Source: Enoplolaimus lenunculus (taxonomy: Eukaryota > Nematoda > Enoplea > Enoplida > Thoracostomopsidae). Taken from it: a stretch of DNA of 64,000 nucleotides. Position 1 is the stretch's first letter. Every line of letters begins with the position of its first letter. The notes under the pieces were generated by a model. That model ran no database searches and was not told the DNA's origin. It saw nothing but the letters and a program-made list of their open reading frames with translations. Location of the stretch: contig JASANG010002792.1 in NCBI GenBank assembly GCA_030248215.1, positions 124,001 through 188,000 on the forward strand. The letters are read 5' to 3'. Below, in pieces: positions 45,455-55,962 of this stretch. The position numbers and the translations under genes were made by a program.

Positions 45455-48400
45455 ATGGATCTGCCAAATTTCTTTTCTTTTTCCAGTTTAAATTGCAGAT
45501 CCATTAAGCATTTTCGAAAAGTGTCGATAGTTTTTGAAAGGATAAAAGATTTGGATTTGATTTGTCTGCAAGAGACACATTTTAAAAACAATTGGGATGC
45601 AGAGATTTTTGATAGAATTTTCTCACGCAATTTTAAAATATTTCACAGTTTCGCAAGCGAGGAGAATAGTAAAACAGGGGTAACGGTCCTTATAAATAGG
45701 ACAGCTCCTGTTGGTCAAATTGAAAACATTTTTAATATTCAGGGTAGGGCGGTCACGATTGCTTTTAGTATTGGCTCTCTTTCTTTTTTCTTAATTGGTA
45801 TTTATGCTCCCGCGAACGGCGAGCAGCGAGTAGTTTTTTTCAACCAGCTGATGCAACAAGTGCAAAATTCGTTTTGGTTTGATTATAAATGTGTTATTAT
45901 GTTGGGTGATTTTAACTTAGTTGAGGACCCGGTTTTGGACCGATCACGGCCGTCATATGATCAGCAGAAAGGCCTGAGAGAGCTTTATTGTTTGAAGGAA
46001 CTGTTGGTGATATCTGATGTTTTTAGGGAGACACATCCAAATAAAAACGACTTTTTTACTTTTCTTTCAGACATTCATGGAAGTCAGTCTCGTATAGATC
46101 GGATTTATATGCCGGCTTTTTTACAACCGGGCGCTTTGTGTACCGCTCGCGCAGTGAACAAGACAGATCATAGGTTGTTTAGAGTTAAGATTCGCTTACC
46201 TAATTTAAAGAGAGGTAAAGGATACTATAAGATGAATACAATGCTTTTGGGTGAAGTCGGCGTACAGACCTTTGTTTTAACGCGGCTCAAACATTTAATG
46301 AACATTTCCACAGGGTTTTCTATGATGTGGGAAGTATTTAAGGCTGATGTTAAAACCTTCTTTGTAAAGTTGGGTAAAAATAAAGCTAAGGAACGCGACA
46401 TGTTGAGGAAATCATTAGAGAGCCAAGTTATTAATGTACAAATGCTGATAGGACAGTATCCAAACAATCCGAATCTCAGATCGGGTCTTAAAAAGCTAAA
46501 AAATGAAATCGAATTATTGAATGCATTTTATATTGCTTCTTGCAGGCATAATACGTACTACGGTAGTGAGGTAAATGACAACGCCTCTTTAGCAACAGTC
46601 AAGTCTCTTCAACGTAAGAACTGGGAAGCCAGGCATATAAGCTCGATCGAAAGGTCTGATGGCACGTTAGTAACAGACTCAGATGCAGTTCTAGGTGAAA
46701 TTACTGAGCAGTATTCCAACGTATTCAGATCGGAAGGGATAAGCGGAGAAGATCTCACTTTTTTTCTGGCACAAAATGGTCTTTCCAAGTTGAGTGAGGT
46801 GGAAAAAAATACTTTAGAGGGACCCATTACGTCAGTTGAAATAGCGAGCGCTATTAAATCTATGCAGGGTAAAAAGACGCCGGGATACGATGGTATTCCT
46901 GTTGAATTCTATTGGCTGTTTTGTGGAATATTATCTGAATTTTTGTGTAAAATGTATAACGCGTTCTTGGATGATCTTAAGCTCAATTCCTCCGCATATG
47001 ATGGTGTTATTACCCTATTATATAAAGGGAATGGAAGGAAAACGTGTCGCGATAATTGGCGGCCAATTACGTTGCTGAATATAGATTATAAGATTTTTAC
47101 GAAAGTTTTGGCAAAAAGATTAGAATCGGTCATGAAATCTTTAGTCCACCCGGATCAGACAAGCTCGGTTCCCGACAGAATTATCCAAGACAGTGTTGCA
47201 CATGTCATGTCTGTTATTCATTATGCCAATGAAAGCAACGCAAAGGCGTTGCTGCTATCAGTTGATCACAAAGCCGCTTTTGATTTGGTGGAGTGGTCAT
47301 TTATTTTTGAGACACTTAGGGTCATGAATTTTGGCGAAAACTTTTTAAACATGATCAAATGTATTTATAAACCCGGATGTACAAGATCATCTGTTATAGT
47401 TAATGGTTTTAAGTCAGAATTTTTTCATGTTTTCCGTGGAATTCGACAAGGGTGTCCCTTATCGCCGTCATTATATGTCATAACAGCGGAAGTGGTAGCT
47501 CATTATCTTCGAATAACTTCAAGAATTTCGGGGATACCACTATACGGCATTAACACCCGAGTGACTAAGTTTGCCGACGACACTAATATTTTTCTAAGTA
47601 GGATTTCAGATATAAGTGTGGTTTTTGATGTTTTTGAAAAATTTCAAAAGGCCTCTGGCAGCCGACTAAAGGAAACTAAAACACAGATACTATTAATGGG
47701 CGATCTAAGGAACGCACTTGTACCCCATCAATATGCACGCTTTATTGTTGAAAGAGTGAAAATTTATGGCCTTTGGTTTGATTCAAAGGGACTCGATGTT
47801 CCTGAAAATTGGATAAAGTGCTATGAAGCAATTGCAAGTCTTGAACAGCGAATACCGCCCCGAGGTATCTCTGTTTTTGGAAAAATCCATCTTGTTCACA
47901 TTTATTTTTTGTGTATGTTTAATTACTTGATAAAATTAGTAACACCCCCTGAGCAACTAGTGAAGGAAACTATCAATGTGGTTTATAAGTGGTTGTGGTA
48001 CCCGTCTACCGCTAGTATTATTAGAAGGGATATCCTGTTTTTACAACCTAGTCACGGCGGGATAAATTTCCCAAATATTTTTGTCAGACTGAAAGTGAAT
48101 CGTTTAATGTTTTATATTCGAATATTAAGAGGTACCGAAGTTGTGAGTTGGAAGAGATGTTTCGAACATTTCTTTCGGCAAGTTCAGTTTTCGACTAAAC
48201 GTCAACTGAGACGCATTGATGTACCGGAGTTATATAAAGAGATACGGATTGCAATGATTGAGTCATCTTTTAAAATGGATGGAAATTTTTGTTGGTTTTT
48301 TGGCGAAAAGTTATCCTTAAAAACAGTGTCGGCAAATAAATTGTATAAAATGTGGATACACGCTGTGTATAAGGTACTCATGCATCCTAAACATGTTTTT

Positions 48401-48991
48401 TGGCGAGACGAGCTAGGAGTTGAACCTATTTTTGTCGAGCGATCATGGATATGGGCAAAAGCGAAATATGTTGACGGCTCTGCGCGAGACGTCCATTTTA
48501 GGTTAAGACACAAGTCATTGTATACTAATCACCGCACTAGTCATTTTACAGATGGGACAAATATATGTTCGTTTTGTTATTTGGATGGAATTGAAGTGCG
48601 GGAGGATAATGTTCATGTGTTTATTTATTGTTTGCGGGCGCAAGAAATTAGTTTTTTCATTACTCCCGTTTTGCAACAGGTAGCTGGAGTAAATGAAATA
48701 ACGATTTCGGATTTAATTTTGGGACGAAATATTCACGACCCATTAAAGAGAATAGCTTTTAATTTCATCGTCCAACATGCACAATTGGCAATATGGAGTG
48801 CTCGATGTAAACTCGAGTTTAACAATGAAAATGTCTGTGTTGTTGATGTTTTTCAGGAAAATGTTTATAGAAATTTGTGCAAACTTAAGCTGTATCTAAA
48901 AGAAGAATGTTTTTTTAAGGTTTTTGGAACAATAACCCGACAGAATGATAGCATGCTGGGTTTTCGAATGTCTTTTTCTCAGCGTACCTGA
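45455..48991 (+). CDS. LINE ORF2: APE endonuclease and reverse transcriptase
   Basis: The frame is 1178 codons long, close to the 1200-1300 usual for L1/Tx1 ORF2. The N-terminal APE-type endonuclease shows SLNCRSIKHF, CLQETHF, MLGDFNLVEDPVLDR, SRIDRIYMP and KTDHRLFRV (about residues 8-250). The reverse transcriptase follows from about 450 to 790: NWRPITLLNIDYKIFTKVLA, SVDHKAAFDLVEW, GIRQGCPLSP and the catalytic FADD at 706-709. A C-terminal zinc-binding cluster starts at Cys1038 (CSFC, then HVFIYC). WRPITLLN and HPDQT are typical of the L1/Tx1 group. All catalytic motifs that I can check are present, so the element looks whole. Neither a poly-A tail nor a target duplication was found. Confidence 0.92.
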   Translation: MDLPNFFSFSSLNCRSIKHFRKVSIVFERIKDLDLICLQETHFKNNWDAEIFDRIFSRNFKIFHSFASEENSKTGVTVLINRTAPVGQIENIFNIQGRAVTIAFSIGSLSFFLIGIYAPANGEQRVVFFNQLMQQVQNSFWFDYKCVIMLGDFNLVEDPVLDRSRPSYDQQKGLRELYCLKELLVISDVFRETHPNKNDFFTFLSDIHGSQSRIDRIYMPAFLQPGALCTARAVNKTDHRLFRVKIRLPNLKRGKGYYKMNTMLLGEVGVQTFVLTRLKHLMNISTGFSMMWEVFKADVKTFFVKLGKNKAKERDMLRKSLESQVINVQMLIGQYPNNPNLRSGLKKLKNEIELLNAFYIASCRHNTYYGSEVNDNASLATVKSLQRKNWEARHISSIERSDGTLVTDSDAVLGEITEQYSNVFRSEGISGEDLTFFLAQNGLSKLSEVEKNTLEGPITSVEIASAIKSMQGKKTPGYDGIPVEFYWLFCGILSEFLCKMYNAFLDDLKLNSSAYDGVITLLYKGNGRKTCRDNWRPITLLNIDYKIFTKVLAKRLESVMKSLVHPDQTSSVPDRIIQDSVAHVMSVIHYANESNAKALLLSVDHKAAFDLVEWSFIFETLRVMNFGENFLNMIKCIYKPGCTRSSVIVNGFKSEFFHVFRGIRQGCPLSPSLYVITAEVVAHYLRITSRISGIPLYGINTRVTKFADDTNIFLSRISDISVVFDVFEKFQKASGSRLKETKTQILLMGDLRNALVPHQYARFIVERVKIYGLWFDSKGLDVPENWIKCYEAIASLEQRIPPRGISVFGKIHLVHIYFLCMFNYLIKLVTPPEQLVKETINVVYKWLWYPSTASIIRRDILFLQPSHGGINFPNIFVRLKVNRLMFYIRILRGTEVVSWKRCFEHFFRQVQFSTKRQLRRIDVPELYKEIRIAMIESSFKMDGNFCWFFGEKLSLKTVSANKLYKMWIHAVYKVLMHPKHVFWRDELGVEPIFVERSWIWAKAKYVDGSARDVHFRLRHKSLYTNHRTSHFTDGTNICSFCYLDGIEVREDNVHVFIYCLRAQEISFFITPVLQQVAGVNEITISDLILGRNIHDPLKRIAFNFIVQHAQLAIWSARCKLEFNNENVCVVDVFQENVYRNLCKLKLYLKEECFFKVFGTITRQNDSMLGFRMSFSQRT

Positions 48992-49199
48992 TTTGTAGTT
49001 TGTTTTGAAACTAGGTTTCTTGTGTGCTTTTTAACATATTTGCTCTGAATAATATCCTTGCAAGCAGAGTAGAATAATGGGTAATTTTCAAGGACCTTTG
49101 TTATGTTATGATAATATGTTGTTGCCTTCTTTGGTTTATATAATTGCTTTCGTTGATGTAAATGTGGTTTATCCTTTTAATAAAACCCGGGGTGTTCGG

Positions 49200-50235
49200 C
49201 AAACGAGCGCTTCGGACTTAAACTTAAAACTCTTCACCTCTGCTTGCGCACTGCATACTGTTTACCTTCGCTACATCGTTGCAACCAGGAATGATAGACC
49301 ACTTTATTTAATGCCACTGGTGGTGGTATTGGGTTTCCAGATATTAAAATTAGAGTTAAAGTTAACAGATTAATGTGTTATGTAAAGTGCTTGTGCTATA
49401 AGGAAATGCTTAGCTGGAGAAGATCCTTTTTCCACTTCTTTAGGAAGGTAGAATTTTTGACAAGCAGACAAGTAAGGCGGATCGCAATTCCTACGTTCTA
49501 TAAAGAAATTCGCTATTCGATTATCGAGTCCAGTTTCCGACAAGAGGGAGACTTTTGCTGGGTTTTCGGGGAAAAATATTACATGTTAAAATTGAAGTCA
49601 AAATTAGTTTATAAACTATGGATACACAATTATTGTAGCAAAAACATGATTTTGCAAATTTGTACTGGGAACGGCATTTAGGATCAGATACATTGTATGT
49701 CAAAGAATCATGGAAATGGGCAAAGGCGAAGTATGTGGACGGTAAAGTACGGGACTTGCACTATAAACTAAGACAAAACCGTCTTTATATAAATAATAGA
49801 TTATCATATTTTACTACAACATCAAAGTATTGTTGTTACTGCCATATACAAGGGATAGATGTAGTTGAGGACATCCCGCAGGTTTTTATTTATTGTTCCC
49901 GTGCGTATAATGAAATTACTCCAATTTTGCAACGGTTACTAGGTTGTCATCAGATTAATCTGTCCGATTTAATATTGGGTAAAAGTAATACATCTACACA
50001 AAATTATCAATGTTTTAATTTCTTAATTCAGTATATGCAGTTCGCTCTGTGGAAATCGCGATGCTTATTAAATTTTCATAATACATTAGAGAACCCAATG
50101 TCCATCTTTAGGAAAAATGTTTTTAGATCACTTTGTAGACTTAAAGTGCGACTGAAAGGGCCCGTTTTTGATCGTGTTTTCGGGATCATTACGGAAAACT
50201 CGAATGCGTCGCCAGGCTTTAAATTGGTAATATAG
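49200..50235 (+). pseudogene. 5'-truncated ORF2 of a second, related LINE
   Basis: This copy aligns only with the last third of the neighbouring ORF2, from about residue 830 on. RVKVNRLMCYVKCL matches RLKVNRLMFYIRIL. RRIAIPTFYKEIRYSIIESS matches RRIDVPELYKEIRIAMIESS. ESWKWAKAKYVDGKVRDLHY matches RSWIWAKAKYVDGSARDVHF. Identity looks about half, so this is a different lineage and not a recent duplicate. At least two frame breaks occur: one near 49320, where the RNDRPLYLMPL frame shifts into GGIGFPDI, and one near 49640. The last frame (49660-50235) runs to a natural stop. Truncation at the 5' side is typical of incomplete LINE insertion. Confidence 0.85.
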
Positions 50236-50539
50236 GCGGAACGTTTGCCGGAAAAATTTTAAGCGAAATTGTTTTTAGAAGTTAATGCCGGATAAGAATA
50301 AAACTAAGTAAATTAAATTTTGACCGCTTTTTTACTAGCATAACAAGAGAATCTAAATCAGTGATTGGTTTTCAGTTAGACATTTTCTAATAATTAGGTT
50401 TTCACATTGTTGATTTCTAAGCGTGAATAATCGTTGTTAACTATATCTGTGTTGGTTGTATTGTTTTGTTATAATCTCTATATGAACGGTGGAGAAGTGT
50501 TAAATTGACTAGTAAACTTTCTCTCTCTCTTATACTTTG

Positions 50540-50795
50540 CAAAAATTTAAGCTGTCCCGGCAATCCCGGCCGACCCAGCAAAAACACATGCTCGATGCTG
50601 TCCCGGCCAACCCACCAAAAATAGGCGAGATGCTGTTTCGGTCGACCCAGCGAAAACACAGGCTCAAAGCTGTCTTGGTTGTCCCGCCCGACCCTGCAAA
50701 GCATAGGCTCGAAGCTGTCACTCCGCCCCAGCTCAAATATGTGGGCAGGAGTGCGGTCCTGTTGCTGTACCGCGGGAAACGGGACGCCTCTCAGA
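50540..50795 (-). repeat. right arm: inverted 46-bp repeats with matching terminus
   Basis: Read on the minus strand, this gives AAAGTTACTCTGAGAGGCGT and then units such as TTGCTGGGTCGGCCGGGATT and GGGACAGCATCGAGCATGTG. These match the left arm at 42915-43215. The two arms would pair across the 7.3 kb that holds the LINEs. Confidence 0.7.
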
Positions 50796-50963
50796 GTAAC
50801 TTTGGTCAAACAGTGAATGCGTGTATATGTCACAGGACACATTATGTGTCCGAAAAACGAAAATTTTAACATATGAATGTATATAAAATGGATTTTAGAA
50901 TTGAAGCTTTGCCACGAGATTCAATGTAAAACTACGTATGCATCTTTTTCTTTCGCTCACCAG

Positions 50964-51088
50964 GTTTCGTTGACAGTGCGGCCAAAGTTAGGGCGCTCAA
51001 AATTGAAAGCATGCCTTTACCGTTTGATTTATTAACACAAGAATACGTCAAGCTTCAACCTCGCTTTGGCAATTCTTTCAAAATACGC
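50964..51088 (+). CDS. candidate exon(s), unknown protein
   Basis: After a GCTCACCAG acceptor, an open stretch encodes VDSAAKVRALKIESMPLPFD then LLTQEYVKLQPRFGNSFKIR, with codon use like a real exon. It may stop at a GTGACA donor at 51089 or run on to a TGA near 51137. Two further exon-like pieces downstream fit in phase: 53481-53529 and 53857-53911 (YNLPLLNPGYVRSKYVMG, then GTAAGA). They could belong to one gene interrupted by the minisatellite. I recognise no family, and the model is weak. Confidence 0.33.
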
Positions 51089-51330
51089 GTGACATGTCTA
51101 GCTTGCTCCAGTCATGAGTTTCTGATGTTCATATGACCTCTTCGGATTATTTCACGCCCAAACTCAAATTTTTAAATATTCGAATTTTTAGAACTCGACT
51201 CATCTCTGCAAACTGCGTCAAATGATATATAATTTGTCTCAAAGTTTTCGAAAAAATGGGCCCAAAGGGGCGCTGACCTTGTAAAATTCAGATCTGAGCT
51301 TGGAATTATAAGGGGATATCATCAGAAGAC

Positions 51331-52868
51331 AGTGGGACAGCGGGACAGTAGGACAGTGAGTGGGACAGTAGGGCAGTGCGACAGCGGGACAGTAGGACAG
51401 TGAGTGGGACAGTAGGACAGTGAGTGGGACAGTAGGACAGCGGTACAATAGGACAGCGGTACAATAGGACAGCGGGACAGTGGGACGGTAGGATAGCGGG
51501 ACAGTAGGACAGTGGGACAGCAAGACAGTGGGACAGCAGGACAGTGAGACAGCGGGACAGTGGAACGGTAGGACAGCTAGACAGTAGGACAGTGGGACAG
51601 CAATACAGTAGGACAGCGGAACAGTAGGACAGCAAGACAGTGGGACAGTAGGACAGCAGGACAGTGGGACAGCGAGACAGTGGGACAGCGTGGCAGTGGG
51701 ACGGTAGGACAGTGGGACAGCAAGACAGTGGAACAACAGGACAGTGGGACAGTAGGACAGCGGGACAGAGACAGTAGGACAGTGAGACAACGGGACAGTG
51801 GGAAAGTGTAGCGGGACAGTAGGACAGTGGGACAGTAGGACAGCGGGACAGTAGGACAGCGGGACAGTAGGACAGCGGGACAGTAGGACACTGAGACAAC
51901 GGGACAGTGGGACAGTGAAACTGTGGAACAGCGGGACAATGGGACAGCCGGGACAGTGGGACAACGGGACAGCGGGGACAATGGGGCAGTGAGACAACGG
52001 GACAGTGGGACAACGGGACAGTGGGACAGTAGGACAGTGGGACAGTTGGACAAGCGGGACAGGGGGATAGCGGGACGGTAGGACAGTAGGACAACGGGAC
52101 AGTGGGACAGCCGGACAGTGGGACAGTAGGATAGTGGGACGGTGGGACAGTAGGACAGTGGGACAACGGGACAGTCGGACAGTGGGACAGTAGGATAGCG
52201 GGACAACGGGACAGTGGGACAGCCGGACAGTGGGACAACGGGACAGTGGGACAGTAGGACAACGGGACAGTGGGACAGCCGGACAGTAGGATAGTGGGAC
52301 GGTGGGACAATGGGACAACGGGACAGTGGGACAGTAGGATAGCGGGACAGCCGGGGCAGTGGGACAACGGGACTGTGAGACAGCGGGACAATGGGACAGC
52401 TGGGACAATGGGACAGTGAGACAATGAGACAATGGGGCAGTGGGAGAACGGAACAGTGGGACAACGGGACAGTGGGACAGTAGGATAGTGGGACGGTGGG
52501 ACAACGGGACAGTGGGACAGTAGGACAGTGGGACAGTAGGATAGCGGGACAGCCGAGGCAGTGGGACAACGGGACTGTGGGACAGCAGGACAATGGGACA
52601 GCTGGGACAACGGGACAGTGGGACAATGGGACAGTGAGACAATGGGGCAGTGGGACCACGGAACAGTGGGACAACTGGACAATGGGACAGTGGGACAACG
52701 GGACCGCTGGGATACTCGGGGCAGCCGGGATAGCTGGGACAGCCCAACAGCTGAGACAGCTGGGACAGGGGGGACAGCCGGAACAATAAGACAGCGGAAC
52801 AACAGGGCAATGGGACAGCCTTGACAGCAGAACAGCCCGGACGAATGGGACGGCGGGACAAATGGGAC
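51331..52868. repeat. 1.5-kb minisatellite of 9-bp GGGACAGTR units
   Basis: About 170 imperfect 9-bp units (GGGACAGTG, GGACAGCGG, GGACAGTAG and variants). Because 9 is a multiple of 3 and the unit lacks stop codons on the minus strand, all three minus frames stay open for 450-540 codons, coding Cys-Pro-x-Val-Pro-Leu-Ser type repeats. These are not genes. The GGGACAG core is shared with the 46-bp repeats at 43.0 and 50.6 kb. Confidence 0.92.
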
Positions 52869-53480
52869 GGCAGATGTTACTATTAGGCCCAGCCGGGAGA
52901 CAATGTTTCCATGTTTCCACTTACACATTCCCTCTGCCTAAACCAAGCTTAACGTTGTCCTAACGCCGGTACTTTTTTACTTCCACACATAACTGAATGT
53001 GAAGGTGGAAGTCCTCAGTTATTTTACATATAAAATATGCACTAACACAAAAAAGTAGTGTGGTAGACAGACTTTTTCACTTTGAGGCTGCCGGTCTCCT
53101 GAACGGCTGCGATTGCAAGCGACCCAAAAAGTAACATGGGCCTCTGCTGTCCAGATTAAAGGAACTCTACATAAACGCAACAATTAGAGCCCTACTGTGC
53201 AACAACTTACAAAGTGTCAGTTGACAGGTGCCCCAATAAACACATGTAATCCCCCGCGAGAAGTTCAAAGTATATAAACTTTGAAAAGGTCAAAATTTTT
53301 CTGTTGTTTGAATCGGATTAAACTAAAAATGTTTACAATTTAAGCTTTGTACTTTGGTGACGCTGGCAAGATTGTTGAATTTAATCTCTTTTGTTCGGTT
53401 GCCGACTAAAATAAAACTTTTAAAATTTGGCCAAATAACAAAAATTCTAATCATTTTGACACAATGCGGTCTTATTACAG
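52869..53480. other. spacer with repeat-family termini
   Basis: AGTAACATGGGCC ends at 53142, an inverse copy of the GGCCCATGTTACT terminus. The remainder is AT-rich without a supported feature. Confidence 0.35.
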
Positions 53481-54417
53481 AGGAATTCAATTCGGAACAC
53501 GGAACCACCAGGCATTGATCATGTATCAGGTATAAAACCCAAAATTTTGTGTGGAGGTTTGCGACTTTAATTTGGTTTCACTTTTTACTCGCGTCAGTTT
53601 TGACTCGATAGCTAGTGCTCAGCTAAAACAAGTTCCGAGCAAAATTATAGGCTTTAGACCTGCGGTTTGGTTTCGAATTAAGTTGTTACATTAACGCTTA
53701 ACCTTCAATTCTAGTTCAACTTTAGCTCGCACAAGTTGTTAGGAAGCGTGTAGAATCAACAGCACAGCCAGACAAGTCAAGGTCAAAACTATTTTGTTCA
53801 CATTTAGCTGCATTTTCAATTTAAAACAGAAGACTTCACCTTCGAAATTTTTACAGAATACAACCTCCCGTTACTAAATCCTGGTTATGTTCGTAGCAAA
53901 TATGTCATGGGGTAAGAAACTTCTTCGTCACTCCGTACCACGGAATGTTTTAGTGGGCATTACCATAAGCATCCCGCTGCCTTACCAGCTTTCGGGCGTG
54001 ATGGACGTAATGCAGGTTTACAACGTTAATTGTTAATTAACCTGGCCAATTAAGTACTATTTGATTTGCCAATTTTTGTTTGTACCTTGATTTTTGATCG
54101 CAATGCTAAAGTCCCATTAAATCGTGCGTATTTATGCAACGAGAACTAGCAGCTGCAATTTGCACCAGTTTTTTGATCGAAAAACTTGCACTGAAACTTA
54201 CCACTGAAACTTCTGTGCGTAAACAAGGAAGGGCATAATGAAATGTACGAGTCTTGCAGATAAAAAATTTTAGCACAAGACTATCTGTTATGGGTTATGC
54301 AACCCACTTGAAGCGACATCAACCGAATTTTCGTGAGCACGGCATGCATAATGCACCAGAAAGCGGGAGTTCGAGAGGTTAAAAGATAGAGCCTGAGCAC
54401 TGAAACAGTAAACGGCC

Positions 54418-54553
54418 CCCGCTGTCCTACTGTCCCGATGTCCTACTATCCATCTGTTCCGCTGTCCCACTGTGCCGCTGTGCCGCTATCCCACTGTCCC
54501 ACTGTCCCACTGTCCCGGGACATCTGGACGGCCCTCAGTGTAACATGAGCCAG
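54418..54553. repeat. short inverted GTCCCACT array with a terminus
   Basis: CTGTCCCACTGTCCCACTGT-type 9-bp units are the reverse complement of the large minisatellite units. They run into GGACGGCCCTCAGTGTAACATGAGCC, a variant terminus of the GGCCCATGTTAC family. With the array at 51331-52868 this gives an inverted arrangement over about 3 kb. Confidence 0.6.
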
Positions 54554-54559
54554 AAGCTC

Positions 54560-55220
54560 AAATATATAAAAAGTTCCAAAATCCGACCATTTTTGGGCAA
54601 ATAACGATTAAAGGGTGGGATAGCCGATCACTCAGGCAAAGAATGACTTTTGTCAAATTTTTCATTTCTTTCCGAAAAATGGAAAAATTCTTTTTTTTTC
54701 ATAACTTTTTCCGGAAAAAAGCGCCCCTGGTAGCTATATATTTCCGCAGGAAAAATGGAAAACGAGACAATATTTTTTGTTGACATTGATTTTATCTGGA
54801 GGCTGTCACCCCCCTGCACCCCCCGCATTTGGAAGAAGCCCCTCGCACTAAGCAATCTTGCTAATCAATCCACAAATAACAACAACAAAGTTTAATAATC
54901 TTCGCGTATGTACAAACAGGAATAGCAAATACTGTTTTGCGTCACTATTGCTGTCCCACACGAAAACGGGACGCCCCTGAAAATAACGGGCCAAATCACA
55001 GCCATACCGCTCGGAATTGGTAGACAAAAGAATGGAAAGAAAACACATAGCTAATATTAAGCGGAGGCTTAGGGTGAGCATCGACGTGACACTGAGTGAA
55101 CGCCATGGCCCTACTCAACAACATAATACTCCCAAGTGGGTAAGCTCGACCCACTAGTAAGGCAAGGCGTATTTGTAATCTGACTAGCAGTGTTAGTCTG
55201 GGTGGGAAGTTAACCGGGAT
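54560..55220. other. spacer with TE scraps
   Basis: CACGAAAACGGGACGCCCCT near 54958 is another inverse terminus of the GGCCCATGTTAC family. GGAGGCTGTCACCCCCCTGC near 54797 resembles the G/C block at 43280. No gene is supported. Confidence 0.35.
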
Positions 55221-55544
55221 GTGATAAGTTGGGTAGGCTAGGGTACGACGGTTTTTAGTTCTGAGTTAGCAACTGCAAATGAGGCACGTTCCCTGGAGGT
55301 TTCGAACTCGGTCCACAGATTATCAGTCCCAGCGCGCTATCCACTGAGCCACGCCGCCTCACAATCAACTGCTGAGTTTTTCTGTGTTTTATGCCTTATA
55401 AGAAACTCAACATTATACACATTTATCTTGGTTCTTCCATGTTTTTACTGATGCTGCATATGAAGGCACTACTTATGCAGGTGTGATTTTACCGATGTAC
55501 AGCATCAGCATGAGATTATTACTTGTCTCTATGCATCCGCATGC
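55221..55544 (-). repeat. tRNA-like repeat unit, first of a tandem pair
   Basis: The minus strand at about 55285-55366 reads TGAGGCGGCGTGGCTCAGTG and GATAGCGCGCTGGGACTGAT. This gives a good A box, a loop containing GAT, then GAGTTCGAAACC as a B box and GTGCCTCA closing a 6-bp acceptor stem. Read as a tRNA it resembles Ile(GAU), but the T arm is imperfect. The whole 324-bp unit recurs at 55646-55962. Confidence 0.65.
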
Positions 55545-55645
55545 CATATCCCCCGGTTTCTGCAAGGTCGTCCCTTGACCGCCAACTTGTATATTTTTGG
55601 TTCTATCGCGGAAGTTTGCCATTACGGTCCCATCGGGGTCGCCAT

Positions 55646-55962
55646 GTGATAAGTTGGGAGGCTAGTGTACGACAGTTTTTCAGTTTTTCGTTCTGAATTC
55701 TCAGCAGCTGAAAATGAGGCACGTTCCCAGGAGGTTTCGAACTTGGTCGACAGATTATCAGTCCAGAGGACTTACTGCTGAGCCACGCAGCCTCACAATA
55801 AACTGCTGAGTTTTCTGTTTTTATGCCTTTCATCATTATACACATGTATCTTGGTTCTTCCATGTTTTACTGCTTCATATAGAGGCACTACATAATTAGC
55901 AGTGATTTTACCGATGTACAGCATCAGCATGAGGTTATTACTTCTCTCTATACATCCGCATG
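55646..55962 (-). repeat. tRNA-like repeat unit, second of a tandem pair
   Basis: It runs from GTGATAAGTTGGGAGGCTAG to CTATACATCCGCATG, parallel to 55221-55544 with scattered differences and small gaps. The tRNA-like part (GAGGCTGCGTGGCTCAGCAG) is more decayed, with a disrupted D arm. The two units are direct repeats about 102 bp apart, so either a segmental duplication or two SINE-like insertions. Confidence 0.65.

Noticed and set aside
51331-52868. CRISPR-like repeat array
   Set aside because: Units are contiguous 9-mers without unique spacers, and the DNA is clearly eukaryotic.
51239-52928. Three overlapping 450-540 codon minus-strand frames
   Set aside because: They are a by-product of stop-free 9-bp repeats, open in all three registers.
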